Below are positions 34,407 to 44,091 of a DNA stretch of 64,000 bases, one piece after another. Positions within the stretch are counted from its first letter, which is position 1, and each line of letters opens with the position of its first letter. Position numbers and translations under genes: made by a program. The stretch is taken from contig NZ_NINX01000035.1 of assembly GCF_002188635.1 (NCBI RefSeq), positions 248,001-312,000 on the forward strand, in the 5' to 3' direction. This DNA is from Pigmentiphaga sp. NML030171. Its GTDB lineage: Bacteria; Pseudomonadota; Gammaproteobacteria; Burkholderiales; Burkholderiaceae_B. The notes under the pieces were generated by a model, which was not told the origin of the DNA, made no database searches, and worked only from the letters and a program-made list of their open reading frames with translations.

Positions 34407-35819
34407 ATGGCAACGCCCAAAGACGTCCTCAAGATGATTGCGGACAACGAGGTCAAGTTCGTTGACTACCGTTTCACCGATACGCGTGGAAAGGAACAGC
34501 ACGTGTCGGTGCCGTCCCACACCGTGGACGAAGACAAGTTCGAAACGGGCCACGCTTTCGACGGCTCCTCGATCGCCGGCTGGAAGGGCATCGAAGCCTC
34601 GGACATGCTGCTGATCCCCGAGCCCTCGACCGCCCGCATGGACCCGTTCCGCGAGGAATCGACCCTGATCCTGACCTGCGACGTGGTCGAGCCTTCCGAC
34701 ATGAAGGGCTATGACCGCGATCCCCGTTCGCTGGCCAAGCGCGCCGAAGCCTACCTGAAGTCCTCGGGCCTGGGCGACACCGCCTACTTCGGTCCCGAGC
34801 CCGAGTTCTTCGTGTTCGACGGCGTGACCTGGAACGTCGACATGTCGGGCTGCTTCGTCAAGATCAAGTCGGAAGAGGCCTCGTGGTCCACCGGCATCGA
34901 CTACGACGGCGGCAACCTGGCCCACCGTCCGTCGGTCAAGGGCGGCTATTTCCCCGTCCCGCCCACCGATTCCTTCCAGGACCTGCGTTCGGAAATGTGC
35001 CTGCTGCTGGAACAGCAGGGCGTGCCGGTCGAAGTGCACCACCACGAAGTGGCGGGCCCCGGCCAGCTGGAAATCGGCACCAAGTTCTCGACCCTGGTGC
35101 AGCGCGCCGACTGGAACCAGATCATGAAGTACACGATCTGGAACGTGGCCGCCGCCTACGGCAAGACCGCCACCTTCATGCCCAAGCCCGTCGTCGGCGA
35201 CAACGGCTCCGGCATGCACGTCCACCAGTCCATCTGGAAGGACGGCCAGAACCTGTTCGCGGGCAACGGCTACGCCGGCCTGTCCGAATTCGCGCTGTAC
35301 TACATCGGCGGCATCATCAAGCACGCCCGCGCGCTGAACGCCATCACCAACCCCGGCACGAACTCGTACAAGCGCCTGGTTCCGCACTTCGAAGCCCCGG
35401 TCAAGCTGGCCTACTCGGCCCGCAACCGCTCGGCCTCGATCCGCATCCCGTACGTCGCCAACCCGAAGGGCCGCCGTATCGAGACGCGCTTCCCGGATCC
35501 GCTGGCCAACCCGTACCTGGCTTTCTCGGCCCTGATGATGGCCGGCCTGGACGGCGTGATGAACAAGATCCACCCCGGCGACCCGGCCGACAAGAACCTG
35601 TACGACCTGCCGCCCGAGGAAGATGCGAAGATCCCGACCGTGTGCTCGTCGCTCGACCAGGCCCTGGAAGCGCTCGACAAGGATCGCGAGTTCCTGACCC
35701 GTGGCGGCGTGTTCAGCAACGCCATGCTCGACGCCTACATCACCCTGAAGATGGAAGAAGTCACGCGTTTCCGCGCCACGACCCACCCCGTCGAGTTCGA
35801 CATGTACTACGGCCTCTGA
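34407..35819 (+). CDS. glnA: Glutamine synthetase, type I
   Basis: GlnA makes glutamine from glutamate, ammonia and ATP. The 470-residue protein has the GSI signatures: [73 protein letters not shown] and [15 protein letters not shown], whose tyrosine is the adenylylation site. It is therefore of the GSI-beta type controlled by uridylylated PII and adenylyltransferase. ATG with CAGGAG upstream. ntrB and ntrC follow on the same strand, separated by a strong terminator. Confidence 0.98.
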   Translation: MATPKDVLKMIADNEVKFVDYRFTDTRGKEQHVSVPSHTVDEDKFETGHAFDGSSIAGWKGIEASDMLLIPEPSTARMDPFREESTLILTCDVVEPSDMKGYDRDPRSLAKRAEAYLKSSGLGDTAYFGPEPEFFVFDGVTWNVDMSGCFVKIKSEEASWSTGIDYDGGNLAHRPSVKGGYFPVPPTDSFQDLRSEMCLLLEQQGVPVEVHHHEVAGPGQLEIGTKFSTLVQRADWNQIMKYTIWNVAAAYGKTATFMPKPVVGDNGSGMHVHQSIWKDGQNLFAGNGYAGLSEFALYYIGGIIKHARALNAITNPGTNSYKRLVPHFEAPVKLAYSARNRSASIRIPYVANPKGRRIETRFPDPLANPYLAFSALMMAGLDGVMNKIHPGDPADKNLYDLPPEEDAKIPTVCSSLDQALEALDKDREFLTRGGVFSNAMLDAYITLKMEEVTRFRATTHPVEFDMYYGL

Positions 35820-35833
35820 TCAGGACCTGATCA
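35817..35833 (+). other. Palindrome spanning the glnA stop codon
   Basis: TGATCAGGACCTGATCA is a 7-3-7 inverted repeat that includes the stop codon TGA of glnA. It may be a 3' stabiliser or a regulatory hairpin ahead of the terminator. Confidence 0.3.
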
Positions 35834-35850
35834 GTCGTCGGCAACGAAAA

Positions 35851-35877
35851 ACGGGGCGTTCGAACGCCCCGTTTTTA
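35851..35877 (+). terminator. Rho-independent terminator after glnA
   Basis: ACGGGGCGTT and AACGCCCCGT pair around CG, flanked by AAAA upstream and TTTTTATT downstream. This is a strong, possibly bidirectional terminator between glnA and ntrB. It would make ntrBC expression depend on read-through or a separate promoter. Confidence 0.85.
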
Positions 35878-35883
35878 TTGGCC

Positions 35884-36972
35884 ATGACCCATTTGCAGCC
35901 AGATCCTTCCCCTTATCCGGCCGACGCCTTTGCCGCGTTCGAGCTGCTGTCCAGCGCCATCCTCGTCATCGACGACGACGGCCTGATCCGCTATGCCAAC
36001 GCGCCGGCCGAGGACTTGTTCGAGGTCTCGGTGCGGCAGTTGTACGCGGTCCAGGCCGGCGACCTGTTCCGCGACGGCGAGCAGCTGCGCCAGTCGCTGG
36101 AAGAGGCCCGCCGGCACCTGTTCGCCGACAAGCGGCAGATACTGGAGATCGATCGCCTGGGGCGCGAACCGACCCAGGTGTCGGTGACCGTGGTCGCGCT
36201 GGACGGCCAGCCGTGGCCGGCGCTGATCGAGTTGCGCGAGATCGAGCAGCAGCTGAAGGTGGACCGCGAGGAGCGCCTGCTCGAGCAGGCGCAGGCCAAT
36301 CGCGAGCTGCTGCGCAACCTGGCGCACGAGATCAAGAATCCGCTGGGCGGGCTGCGCGGAGCGGCGCAATTGCTGGAAGCCGAGCTGTCCGACCCCGCGC
36401 TGATCGAATACACCCAGGTCATCATCCAGGAGGCCGACCGCCTCCAGACCCTGGTGGATCGCCTGCTGGTGCCGCACCGCGCGCCGCGTATCGTCGGCGA
36501 CGTCAACATCCACGAGGTGTGCGAACGCGTGCGGTCGCTGGTGCTGGCCGAGTATCCGAACGGGCTGCGCATCGTGCGCGACTACGACGCGGCGATTCCC
36601 GAGTTCCGGGGCGACAAGGCGCAGTTGATCCAGGCTGTCCTGAACGTGGTGCGCAACGCCGCCGAGGCGCTGTCGGCGCGTATCGCGGCCGGCGATGCCG
36701 AGATCACCCTGCGCACCCGTGTGGCGCGTCAGGTCACGCTGGCCAAGCAGCGGTTCAGGCTGGCATTGGAATTGCATGTGATGGACAACGGTCCGGGGAT
36801 TCCCCCTGAATTGCTGGACCGGATCTTCCACCCGCTGGTGTCCGGACGTGAAGGCGGCAGCGGGCTGGGGTTGACCTTGACTCAGACTTTCGTGCAGCAG
36901 CACGAGGGTGTGATCGAATGCGACAGCCGGCCGGGACTGACTGATTTCCGCCTGCTGTTGCCCCTACCTTGA
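35884..36972 (+). CDS. glnL: Nitrogen regulation sensor histidine kinase NtrB
   Basis: The 362-residue soluble kinase senses nitrogen status via PII and phosphorylates NtrC. It has an N-terminal PAS domain (about residues 20-125), the DHp helix with NLAHEIKNPLGGLRGAAQLL (His148), and an ATP-binding domain with NVVRNAAEALSAR, DNGPGIPPELLDRIFHP and GSGLGLTLTQTFVQQHEG. The ATG at 35884 is the only one near the conserved start. It is adjacent to glnA, the usual glnA-ntrB-ntrC order. Confidence 0.95.
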   Translation: MTHLQPDPSPYPADAFAAFELLSSAILVIDDDGLIRYANAPAEDLFEVSVRQLYAVQAGDLFRDGEQLRQSLEEARRHLFADKRQILEIDRLGREPTQVSVTVVALDGQPWPALIELREIEQQLKVDREERLLEQAQANRELLRNLAHEIKNPLGGLRGAAQLLEAELSDPALIEYTQVIIQEADRLQTLVDRLLVPHRAPRIVGDVNIHEVCERVRSLVLAEYPNGLRIVRDYDAAIPEFRGDKAQLIQAVLNVVRNAAEALSARIAAGDAEITLRTRVARQVTLAKQRFRLALELHVMDNGPGIPPELLDRIFHPLVSGREGGSGLGLTLTQTFVQQHEGVIECDSRPGLTDFRLLLPLP

Positions 36973-37022
36973 CCGAAGAGTTGGATGGATTTTTTTTCCC
37001 GAGCGTACCTAGGAAGGCAGCG

Positions 37023-38540
37023 ATGAAACCGATCTGGATCGTAGATGATGACCGTTCGATCCGCTGGGTGCTCGAAAAAGCCTTGGCCCGCGAGAACCTG
37101 CCCAGCCGCAGCTTCGGTACGGCGCGCGAGGCCCTGGACGCCCTGAACGACGACGTGCCGCAGGTGCTGGTGACCGACGTCCGGATGCCCGGCGCCGGCG
37201 GCATCGAACTGCTGCAGGCGGTCAAGCGGCGTTTCCCGGCGCTGCCCGTCATCGTCATGACGGCGTATTCGGATCTCGAGAGCGCGGTGTCGGCTTTCCA
37301 GGGCGGCGCCTTCGAATACCTGCCCAAGCCCTTCGACGTGGATACCGCGACCGAACTGATCCGGCGCGCCGTCGAGGAAAGCCTGCGCGAGGAGGCCTCG
37401 GCCGACGAGACCCTGGTCGGCACGCCCGAGATCCTGGGCCAGGCGCCGGCCATGCAGGAAGTGTTCCGCGCCATCGGCCGCCTGTCGCAGTCGCAGGTCA
37501 CGGTCATGATCACCGGCGAGTCGGGCAGCGGCAAGGAACTGGTGGCGCGCGCACTGCATCGGCACAGTGCCCGGGCCTCCGGCCCCTTCGTGGCGATCAA
37601 TACCGCCGCGATTCCGCGCGACCTGCTGGAGTCCGAGCTGTTCGGCCATGAGCGCGGCGCCTTCACCGGCGCGCAGAGCATGCGCCGCGGCCGCTTCGAG
37701 CAGGCCGATGGCGGCACGCTGTTCCTGGACGAGATCGGCGACATGCCCGCCGAATTGCAGACGCGCCTGCTGCGCGTGCTGTCGGACGGCAGTTTCTATC
37801 GCGTGGGTGGGCACAGCCCGGTGCATGCCAACGTGCGCGTCATCGCGGCCACGCACCAGCCGCTGGAAGAACGCGTCAAGCAGGGCCTGTTCCGCGAGGA
37901 CCTGTTCCACCGGCTCAATGTGATCCGGCTGCGCCTGCCGCCGCTGCGCGAGCGGGCCGAGGACATCCCGTTGCTGGCCCGCCATTTCCTGGCGCGCAGC
38001 GCGCGCGACCTGGGCGTCGAACCCAAGCGCTTCACGCCCGCCGCGCTGGCGGCCTTGTCGCGCTTTCCGTTTCCCGGCAACGTGCGGCAGCTCGAGAACG
38101 GCTGCCACTGGCTGACCGTGATGGCGCCGGCGCAGACGGTGGACGTGCAGGACCTGCCGCCCGAGCTCCTGGAGAAGATGCCGGCCGACGGCCATGCCGC
38201 GCCGGCGCCGGGGGCCGCCGCCACGGTGCAGGCGCTGACGCCGGAGCGTGGCGTGCTGGCCGCGCCGGGCGCCGAGGCGGCGCGCACCGCCGGTGGCGTT
38301 GCCGTGGCCGAACGCCCGAACCCGTGGCTGAGCGGCCTGCAAAGCGACGTCGAGCAACGGCTGCAACGGGGCGAGCCCGACATCATGCAGACCCTGACCC
38401 GCCAGTTCGAAAGCATGCTGATCGCGACCGCGCTGCGCGCTACCCGAGGCCGCCGGATCGAGGCGGCGCTCAAGCTGGGCATCGGACGCAACACCATCAC
38501 GCGCAAGATCCAGGACCTGGGGCTGGACGACGACGATTGA
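37023..38540 (+). CDS. glnG: Nitrogen regulation response regulator NtrC
   Basis: The 505-residue sigma-54 activator has a receiver domain (IVDDDRSIRWVLEKAL; phospho-acceptor Asp52 in TDVRMPG), the AAA+ domain with ITGESGSGKELVARALHRHS, the sigma-54-contacting GAFTGAQ loop, GGTLFLDEIGDMPAE and RVIAATHQPLEERV, and a C-terminal Fis-like HTH (RRIEAALKLGIGRNTITRKIQDL). A linker of Ala/Pro-rich residues (about 395-430) makes it longer than the E. coli protein. AGGAAGG lies six bases before the ATG. Confidence 0.96.
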   Translation: MKPIWIVDDDRSIRWVLEKALARENLPSRSFGTAREALDALNDDVPQVLVTDVRMPGAGGIELLQAVKRRFPALPVIVMTAYSDLESAVSAFQGGAFEYLPKPFDVDTATELIRRAVEESLREEASADETLVGTPEILGQAPAMQEVFRAIGRLSQSQVTVMITGESGSGKELVARALHRHSARASGPFVAINTAAIPRDLLESELFGHERGAFTGAQSMRRGRFEQADGGTLFLDEIGDMPAELQTRLLRVLSDGSFYRVGGHSPVHANVRVIAATHQPLEERVKQGLFREDLFHRLNVIRLRLPPLRERAEDIPLLARHFLARSARDLGVEPKRFTPAALAALSRFPFPGNVRQLENGCHWLTVMAPAQTVDVQDLPPELLEKMPADGHAAPAPGAAATVQALTPERGVLAAPGAEAARTAGGVAVAERPNPWLSGLQSDVEQRLQRGEPDIMQTLTRQFESMLIATALRATRGRRIEAALKLGIGRNTITRKIQDLGLDDDD

Positions 38541-38572
38541 GCCGGCGGCGCTGGCGGCGGCCGGCCGTGCCG

Positions 38573-39469
38573 TCAGCCCAGCGCCGTGTCCAGCAGCATC
38601 ATGATGACGAAGCCCACCATCAGTCCGCAGGTGGCATAGACCTCGTGCCCCTTGCGGTGCGACTCGGGGATGATCTCGTGGCTGATCACGAACAGCATCG
38701 CCCCGGCCGCGAAGCCCAGTCCCCACGGCAGCAGCATCGCGGAGTAGGAGATGACCGAGGCGCCGATGACGGCCGCGATCGGCTCGACCAGCCCTGTCAG
38801 CGCACCCAGCACGAACGCGAAGCCCTTGCTGTAGCCAATGCCCAGCAGCGCGACGGCCACGACCAGCCCTTCGGGCACGTCCTGGATCGAGATGCCCGTG
38901 GTGAGCGCCGAGGCGCGCAGCGGATCGGTGCCGGCGAAGGCCACGCCTATGGCCAGGCCCTCGGGCAGGTTGTGCAGGGCGATGGCGAACACGAACATCC
39001 ACGTGCGGCGCACGGCCAGGGGCGAGTGCTTGCCTTCCACGCCCTTGATGAAGTGCTCGTGGGGCAGGTAGCGTTCCATCGCCAGCAGCAGGGCGGCACC
39101 CAGCAGGATGGCCGCGCCCATCATCATCCCCGCGCCCCAGGGGCCGGCACCTTGCAGCCTTGCCGCTTCTATGCCCGGGACCACCAGCGAGAAGGCGCTG
39201 GCCGCCAGCATGACGCCCGCACCGAAGCCGAACAGGCTGTCCTGCACGCGGTCGGACAGGCGTTGGGAGAACAGCACGGGCACCGCCCCCAGCGCCGTTG
39301 CGCCGGCGGCCATCATGCCGCCTATCAAGGCTTCCAGCACCACCGGGTCGGTGGCCATCCGCACCCACAGTTGCCGCCCCAGCACGGCCAGGCCCAGCAG
39401 CGCGATGGCGGCGCCCACGGTCCTGCGCAGCACCTGTCCGGAGGAAGCGGTCCGGTTGGCCGTCGTCAT
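38573..39469 (-). CDS. ZIP-family metal transporter (ZupT/GufA-like)
   Basis: The 298-residue membrane protein is a ZIP-type divalent metal transporter with about eight helices. The metal-path motifs are HNLPEG (helix 4 type), QDVPEG (helix 5 type), EPIAAVIG and SHEIIPESH; a His-rich loop HEHFIKGVEGKH precedes the fourth helix. Zinc, iron or manganese are the likely cargo. The ATG at 39469 has GAGG six bases upstream and lies 8 bases after the degenerate sodA stop, so it was probably in a sod-ZIP transcription unit. Its original promoter may be lost with the sod 5' end. Confidence 0.9.
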   Translation of the reverse strand: MTTANRTASSGQVLRRTVGAAIALLGLAVLGRQLWVRMATDPVVLEALIGGMMAAGATALGAVPVLFSQRLSDRVQDSLFGFGAGVMLAASAFSLVVPGIEAARLQGAGPWGAGMMMGAAILLGAALLLAMERYLPHEHFIKGVEGKHSPLAVRRTWMFVFAIALHNLPEGLAIGVAFAGTDPLRASALTTGISIQDVPEGLVVAVALLGIGYSKGFAFVLGALTGLVEPIAAVIGASVISYSAMLLPWGLGFAAGAMLFVISHEIIPESHRKGHEVYATCGLMVGFVIMMLLDTALG

Positions 39470-39476
39470 GGAAGCC

Positions 39477-39834
39477 TCAGCTTTGGACCTGTTGGTAGCG
39501 CCGTTCGACTTCATCCCAGTCCACCACGTTGTAGAAGGCGGCGATGTATTCGGGACGCCGGCTCTGGTAGCGCAAGTAGTATGCATGCTCCCACACGTCC
39601 AGACCCAGTATCGGGGTGTTACCAGCCATGAGCGGCTGTTCGGGTTGCCCGTGCTTTCCACGGCCACCTTGCCTTGTGGCTTCACGCTCATCCATGCCCA
39701 GTCGCTGCCGAAGCGTGCCAGCGCGGCCGGCGTGGCCGCCGACATTGTTGCGGATGGCCGTGCGCAGGGGCTCGGGTGCCAGGCCGATACCGGCCACCAA
39801 GGCTTCCACGGAAGAGGCGGCATCCGTCCCATTA
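39477..39834 (-). pseudogene. sodA: Superoxide dismutase (Mn/Fe type) remnant
   Basis: Three SOD fragments survive in two frames: frame one gives [36 protein letters not shown] (to about 39729); frame two gives [20 protein letters not shown] and [11 protein letters not shown] (about 39727-39635); frame one resumes with [20 protein letters not shown] and [20 protein letters not shown] (39635-39477). This implies loss of about 40 codons after NNVGGHA, with a frame change, and a one-base deletion near 39635. The 5' third, including the first metal histidines, is missing and is replaced by the end of a LysR gene. Confidence 0.9.
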
Positions 39835-40737
39835 ACGCTGAGACGTGAGCCGACGCAGGACGTCCAGAAGCTTCACCGCAGGCTGGGGCAATAGCCCGTG
39901 GCTTCGCCGATAGACCTGCAATTGGCGGCGCTTGACCACGCCGGCCACCGGTAGCCGGTCTATCCAGCCAGCCTGCCGTTCCGGCTCGTACAGCGGTTCA
40001 GCCAGCCATCCGAGGAAGCCGCCGTGCGAAATCAGGCTCTTGTTCGTGATGTTCGAGCGGGTCTTGACGATTACCTCCGGCATGGGCAATCCGGCCTTGG
40101 CGAACTCTTTGGACAAGTCCTCGTAGGGGGCGGTCCCTTCGGGCGAGAGTACCCACTTGTAGTCCAGGGTGTCTGCCAGGGTGATGACGTTGTTGGCGCG
40201 GAGGGGATGTGACGGGGCCGCGACGATGTAGCTCGCGTCTTCCCAATGGCAATCCGGGATTGCGCAGATATCGGGGCTGGCCGGCATGGAAGCGCCCACG
40301 GTAAGGTCGACCTCCCGGTTGACGAGCGCATCGACGAGCACGTCGGCGATTCCTTCGACGATATGCACCTGCAGCTTGGGCCATTGTTCCAGTACCTGGG
40401 CGATGGCTTGAGGCAGGATTTGTCCGACCGCGCTGGCGATCGCACCGACGCGGATCGTACCGCGCGCCAGGCCGCGCAGTTCGTCGATTTCTTCGGTAGC
40501 GGCCTCGGCTTCTTTCTGGATCAACGCGGCGCGGGGCAGCAGGGTCTCGCCCGCGGCGGTCAGCTTCATGCCGGTCAGGTAGCGCTCGAACAGCGGCATG
40601 CCGATCTGCTCTTCCAGCTTGCGTATGGTCCGGCTCAGGGCCGGCTGGGTGATGTTGAGTTTCTGGGCTGCGCGCCCCAGAGTGCCGTACTGGGCAACCG
40701 CAAGAAAGGCATCGAGGGGGCGGATGTGGATGGTCAT
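39832..40737 (-). CDS. LysR-family transcriptional regulator
   Basis: The 301-residue protein has the LysR helix-turn-helix ([39 protein letters not shown]) and an effector-binding domain. Start ATG 40737; upstream in-frame codons lack a conserved fold. It diverges from the SDR-Bug-ALDH genes across 100 bases, so it is their probable regulator. A TTACG-N14-CGTAA dyad (40791-40814) lies in the spacer. Its C-terminal end abuts the sodA remnant, which marks a rearrangement edge. Confidence 0.92.
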   Translation of the reverse strand: MTIHIRPLDAFLAVAQYGTLGRAAQKLNITQPALSRTIRKLEEQIGMPLFERYLTGMKLTAAGETLLPRAALIQKEAEAATEEIDELRGLARGTIRVGAIASAVGQILPQAIAQVLEQWPKLQVHIVEGIADVLVDALVNREVDLTVGASMPASPDICAIPDCHWEDASYIVAAPSHPLRANNVITLADTLDYKWVLSPEGTAPYEDLSKEFAKAGLPMPEVIVKTRSNITNKSLISHGGFLGWLAEPLYEPERQAGWIDRLPVAGVVKRRQLQVYRRSHGLLPQPAVKLLDVLRRLTSQR

Positions 40738-40790
40738 GCCGAAACTTAATGGCGCCCACCGGAAAAAGCAATATTCAGTGCCGCTCTGCC

Positions 40791-40814
40791 TTACGCATAC
40801 TTCGCGCATCGTAA
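40791..40814. promoter_or_regulatory. Dyad in LysR/SDR spacer, possible operator
   Basis: TTACG and CGTAA flank 14 bases in the divergent spacer of the cassette, 24-47 bases before the SDR GTG. It could be a LysR operator, but it lies close to the SDR gene start. This is a weak call. Confidence 0.25.
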
Positions 40815-40837
40815 ACGAGGAGCCAGGAGCGCAAGCA

Positions 40838-41581
40838 GTGAGGAGCATCATCGTTACAGGAGCCGCCAGAGGCATAGGGCTGGCGTTCGCACGACGTTTC
40901 GCGGCCGACGGGTTCGACGTCGCCATTCTCGATAGCACGGGCGCCGAGCAAGCCGCGGCATCTATGGCGCGCGAGGGACTGAGCGCTACCGGCTATTCCG
41001 GCGACGTGACGGAGGAGGCGGATTGGATGCGCATCGTCGAAGACCTGTCCGCGAAAGGGAATGCGCTCTACGGACTGGTCAACAACGCGGCGATGTTCGC
41101 GAGCCTGCCCATGCAGCCGTTCACGCAGATTTCCAAGGAAGACTGGATGCAGGTCATGGCGGTCAATACCGCGGGTCCGTTCCTGGGCATCAAGGCATGT
41201 TCGCCAGCCATGCGAGCGGGCGGCGGTGGGCGTGTGGTGAACATCGCGTCCACCTCGCCCTTGAAGGGCGTGACCGGGATGCCTCACTACGTGGCCAGCA
41301 AGGGCGCGGTGATCGCGCTTACGCGAAGCCTGGCCAGGGAACTGGGCCCAGCGGGCATCACGGTCAATGCGATCGCCCCGGGATTCACGCTGTCGGACGG
41401 CATCCTCACGAACAAGGAGCATGTCGATCAGTTCCGCGACGTGGGCAAGAGCGCGCGGGCGTTGAAGCGGGACCAAATGCCGGAAGACCTGGTCGGCGCG
41501 GCTTCGTTCCTGCTGGGGCCCGATGCGGCATTCATGACGGGTCAGACGCTCGTCGTCGATGGTGGAGCCATTTTCGTCTGA
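40838..41581 (+). CDS. Short-chain dehydrogenase/reductase
   Basis: The 247-residue SDR has VTGAARGIGLAFARRF, LVNNAAMFA, NIASTSPLKG and the YVASK catalytic pair, with a typical C-terminal GQTLVVDGGAIFV. The GTG at 40838 follows CCAGGAGC by eight bases and opens the conserved fold. It begins the SDR-Bug-ALDH operon. It may oxidise the alcohol that feeds the downstream aldehyde dehydrogenase. Confidence 0.92.
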   Translation: MRSIIVTGAARGIGLAFARRFAADGFDVAILDSTGAEQAAASMAREGLSATGYSGDVTEEADWMRIVEDLSAKGNALYGLVNNAAMFASLPMQPFTQISKEDWMQVMAVNTAGPFLGIKACSPAMRAGGGGRVVNIASTSPLKGVTGMPHYVASKGAVIALTRSLARELGPAGITVNAIAPGFTLSDGILTNKEHVDQFRDVGKSARALKRDQMPEDLVGAASFLLGPDAAFMTGQTLVVDGGAIFV

Positions 41582-41615
41582 TCACAAAAACCATCAGAAA
41601 CCTGGAGTCGAGACC

Positions 41616-42593
41616 ATGAAAAAAACAATCACGGCCGCTGCCGCGGCATTCATGCTAGCGAACACGCCGGCCTTTGGCCAGGCGTCGAAATATCCTGCCA
41701 AGCCGGTCCGCATCGTGTCGGCGTTTTCCACCGGATCGGGGGCCGACGCGATGTTGCGCATCGTGGCCGATCGCCTGTCCAAGGCATGGGGCCAGGCCGT
41801 CGTCGTCGAGAACAAGCCAGGGGGCACGGGTTTCATCGCGGCCGCCGACGTCATGCGCTCGCCAGCCGACGGCTATACGCTCTTCCACGCGGATGGCCTC
41901 AACTTCACCGCGGTGCCGCATCTCTACAAGAAGATACCCTACGACGCCCAGAAGGATTTCGTGCCGGTGATTCCTTTGCATCACAGCAACTTTTTCATCG
42001 CCGTGTCGTCGCAGTCGAAATGGAACAGCGCCGGCGATCTGCTGGCAGCGGCGAAGGCAGCCCCCGGCAGGGTGACATACGGCTCCTGGCAAATCGGGAG
42101 TGTGGCGCATTTGGCGGGTGCGGCATTGGAGACCGCCTCGGGCACCCATATGACGCATGTTCCGTTCAAGGACGTAGGCCAGCTGTATGCCTCGGTAGCC
42201 AACGGCGACGTCGATTGGGCGTTCGGGACGCCGGGCAGTGCCGGTCCTTTGCAGCAGGCAGGCAAGCTCAAGTTCATCGGCTGGGCCGGCACGGAGCGTC
42301 TTGCCACCTATCCGGACGTGCCGCTGGTTGGTGAAAGCGGCGGGCCGGCGGGGTTCCAGGTGTCGGGATGGGTGGGGCTGTTTGCGCCGGCAGGTACGCC
42401 CAAGACGCTGGTCGATCAGGTCAACAAGGATGTGACCGCCCTCTACAGCCAGGCGGACATTCCGCCGAAGATGATCCAGTTCGGCTACATGCCGCTGCTG
42501 ATCAAACCTCAGGAAGTCTCGGCGCTGATCCGCAAGGAGTCCGAGGCTTACGCGAAGATCGTGAAGGAAAACAACCTGACGCTGGACCAGTAG
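41616..42593 (+). CDS. Bug (TctC-type) periplasmic solute-binding protein
   Basis: The 325-residue protein has a Sec signal peptide (MKKTITAAAAAFMLANTPAFG) and Bug features: VRIVSAFSTGSGADAMLR, VENKPGGTGFIAA, SPADGYTL and VPFKDVGQLYASVANGD. The canonical PFxxGG strand is changed to SAFSTGSG, as in some family members. It lies between SDR and ALDH genes, so the ligand is probably the substrate of that short pathway. A CTGGAG ribosome site precedes the ATG. Confidence 0.92.
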   Translation: MKKTITAAAAAFMLANTPAFGQASKYPAKPVRIVSAFSTGSGADAMLRIVADRLSKAWGQAVVVENKPGGTGFIAAADVMRSPADGYTLFHADGLNFTAVPHLYKKIPYDAQKDFVPVIPLHHSNFFIAVSSQSKWNSAGDLLAAAKAAPGRVTYGSWQIGSVAHLAGAALETASGTHMTHVPFKDVGQLYASVANGDVDWAFGTPGSAGPLQQAGKLKFIGWAGTERLATYPDVPLVGESGGPAGFQVSGWVGLFAPAGTPKTLVDQVNKDVTALYSQADIPPKMIQFGYMPLLIKPQEVSALIRKESEAYAKIVKENNLTLDQ

Positions 42594-42642
42594 GCGCGGT
42601 CGTGTCCGGACCGACCGTCGGGAAATCTTTGAGGATGGAATC

Positions 42643-44091
42643 TTGAAACTGGGAAATACCGATACATACCGGCAGCCGGAACTGCTGATCGGGGGCGATC
42701 CCCGGGGGCTCGATGGCCGGGATGCCATGCCGGTCGTGAATCCGGCGACCGGCGGTGCGCTGTGTCTGCTTCCGCTGGCAAGCCGGCAGGACCTGGACGA
42801 TGCGCTTGAAGCCGCGCAAAGGAGCTTCACGGAATGGAGGCGGGTGGCGCCGGTCGATCGGGGGCGGATCCTGCGCCGGGCGGCCGACCTGATGCGCGGC
42901 AGCGTCGAGCGGATTGCCCGGCTGATCACCCTGGAGGTCGGCAAACCCATTGCCGAGTCCCGCCAGGAGGCGGCGCTGGCCGCGGAGACGCTCGACTGGT
43001 TCGCGGAAGAGGGGCGCCGCGCGTATGGGCGGATACTGCCATCGGGACTGGGCAAGACCCAGTTCATGGTGGTCAAGGAGCCGGTGGGGCCCGTGGCGGC
43101 ATTCGCGCCCTGGAATTTTCCAACGGTCAACGCGGCCCGCAAGATAGGTTCGGCGCTGGCGGCTGGGTGCCCCTGCATTCTGAAGCCAGCGGAAGAGGCA
43201 CCCGCGGCGGCGCTGGAAGTGGCCAGGGCACTGCTGGAGGCCGGCCTGCCGCGCGGAGTCCTGTCTGTCGTGTTCGGCGTGCCAGCGGAGGTTTCCGAGC
43301 ATCTTCTGGCATCGCCGATCATACGGAAGGTGTCCTTCACCGGATCCATTCCCGTCGGGCAACATCTGATGAAACTCGCCGCGGCCTCCGGCAAGCGGAC
43401 CACCATGGAGCTGGGCGGACATGCGCCGGTGCTTGTGTTCGGCGATGCCGATGTCGAGCAAGCGCTGGATTTGGCCGTTGCCTCGAAATACCGGAATGCC
43501 GGCCAGGTGTGTGTAAGTCCGACACGTTTTTATATCCACGAAAGCATCCATGAACGCTTTGTCCAGGGTTTCGAGCAGCGGGTGCGGACCATTTCGGTAG
43601 GCGACGGGCTGGCCGAAAGTACCCGCATGGGGCCGCTAGCGCACGATAGGCGCAGGGCTCCCCTGGAAAGCCTGATCGAAAATGCGCTGGGCGGCGGCGG
43701 CCGCCTCGTCAGCGGTGGCAAGGCCATCGAGTCGGGTGGTTATTTCTTCGAGCCGACGGTACTCGCCGACGTGCCGGAGTCCGCCAGGGTGATGAACGAA
43801 GAGCCTTTCGGCCCCCTGGCGCTGTTGAACGCCTTCACGTCGACGGACGAGGCGATCGCACGGGCGAACCGGCTGCCATTCGGCCTGGCAGCATACGCCT
43901 TCACCCGCTCGACGGACGTGGTGAGGCGGGTATCCCAGGAGGTCGAGGCCGGCATGCTGGGTATCAATTCCTTCATGATCTCGGTTCCCGATGCGCCATT
44001 TCTGGGAATCAAGGAAAGCGGCCATGGTGCTGAGAATGGCATCGAGGGGCTCGAAGCCTGCCTGGTGACCAAGCTGGTTTCCGTGGCTTGA
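42643..44091 (+). CDS. NAD(P)-dependent aldehyde dehydrogenase
   Basis: The 482-residue protein of the aldehyde dehydrogenase superfamily has APWNFPTVNAARKIGSALAA, the SFTGSIPVGQ nucleotide loop, the general base in MELGGHAPVLVF (Glu256) and the nucleophile in NAGQVCVSPTRFY (Cys290). It is probably of the succinate-semialdehyde dehydrogenase group and oxidises an aldehyde from the same operon. TTG start with GAGGA eight bases upstream. The stop forms TGATCA with the convergent bioA stop. Confidence 0.93.
   Translation: MKLGNTDTYRQPELLIGGDPRGLDGRDAMPVVNPATGGALCLLPLASRQDLDDALEAAQRSFTEWRRVAPVDRGRILRRAADLMRGSVERIARLITLEVGKPIAESRQEAALAAETLDWFAEEGRRAYGRILPSGLGKTQFMVVKEPVGPVAAFAPWNFPTVNAARKIGSALAAGCPCILKPAEEAPAAALEVARALLEAGLPRGVLSVVFGVPAEVSEHLLASPIIRKVSFTGSIPVGQHLMKLAAASGKRTTMELGGHAPVLVFGDADVEQALDLAVASKYRNAGQVCVSPTRFYIHESIHERFVQGFEQRVRTISVGDGLAESTRMGPLAHDRRRAPLESLIENALGGGGRLVSGGKAIESGGYFFEPTVLADVPESARVMNEEPFGPLALLNAFTSTDEAIARANRLPFGLAAYAFTRSTDVVRRVSQEVEAGMLGINSFMISVPDAPFLGIKESGHGAENGIEGLEACLVTKLVSVA

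Noticed and set aside
39832-44091. Insertion sequence or integrase explaining the cassette edge
   Set aside because: No transposase, integrase or terminal repeats were found; the edge is shown only by the truncated sodA.
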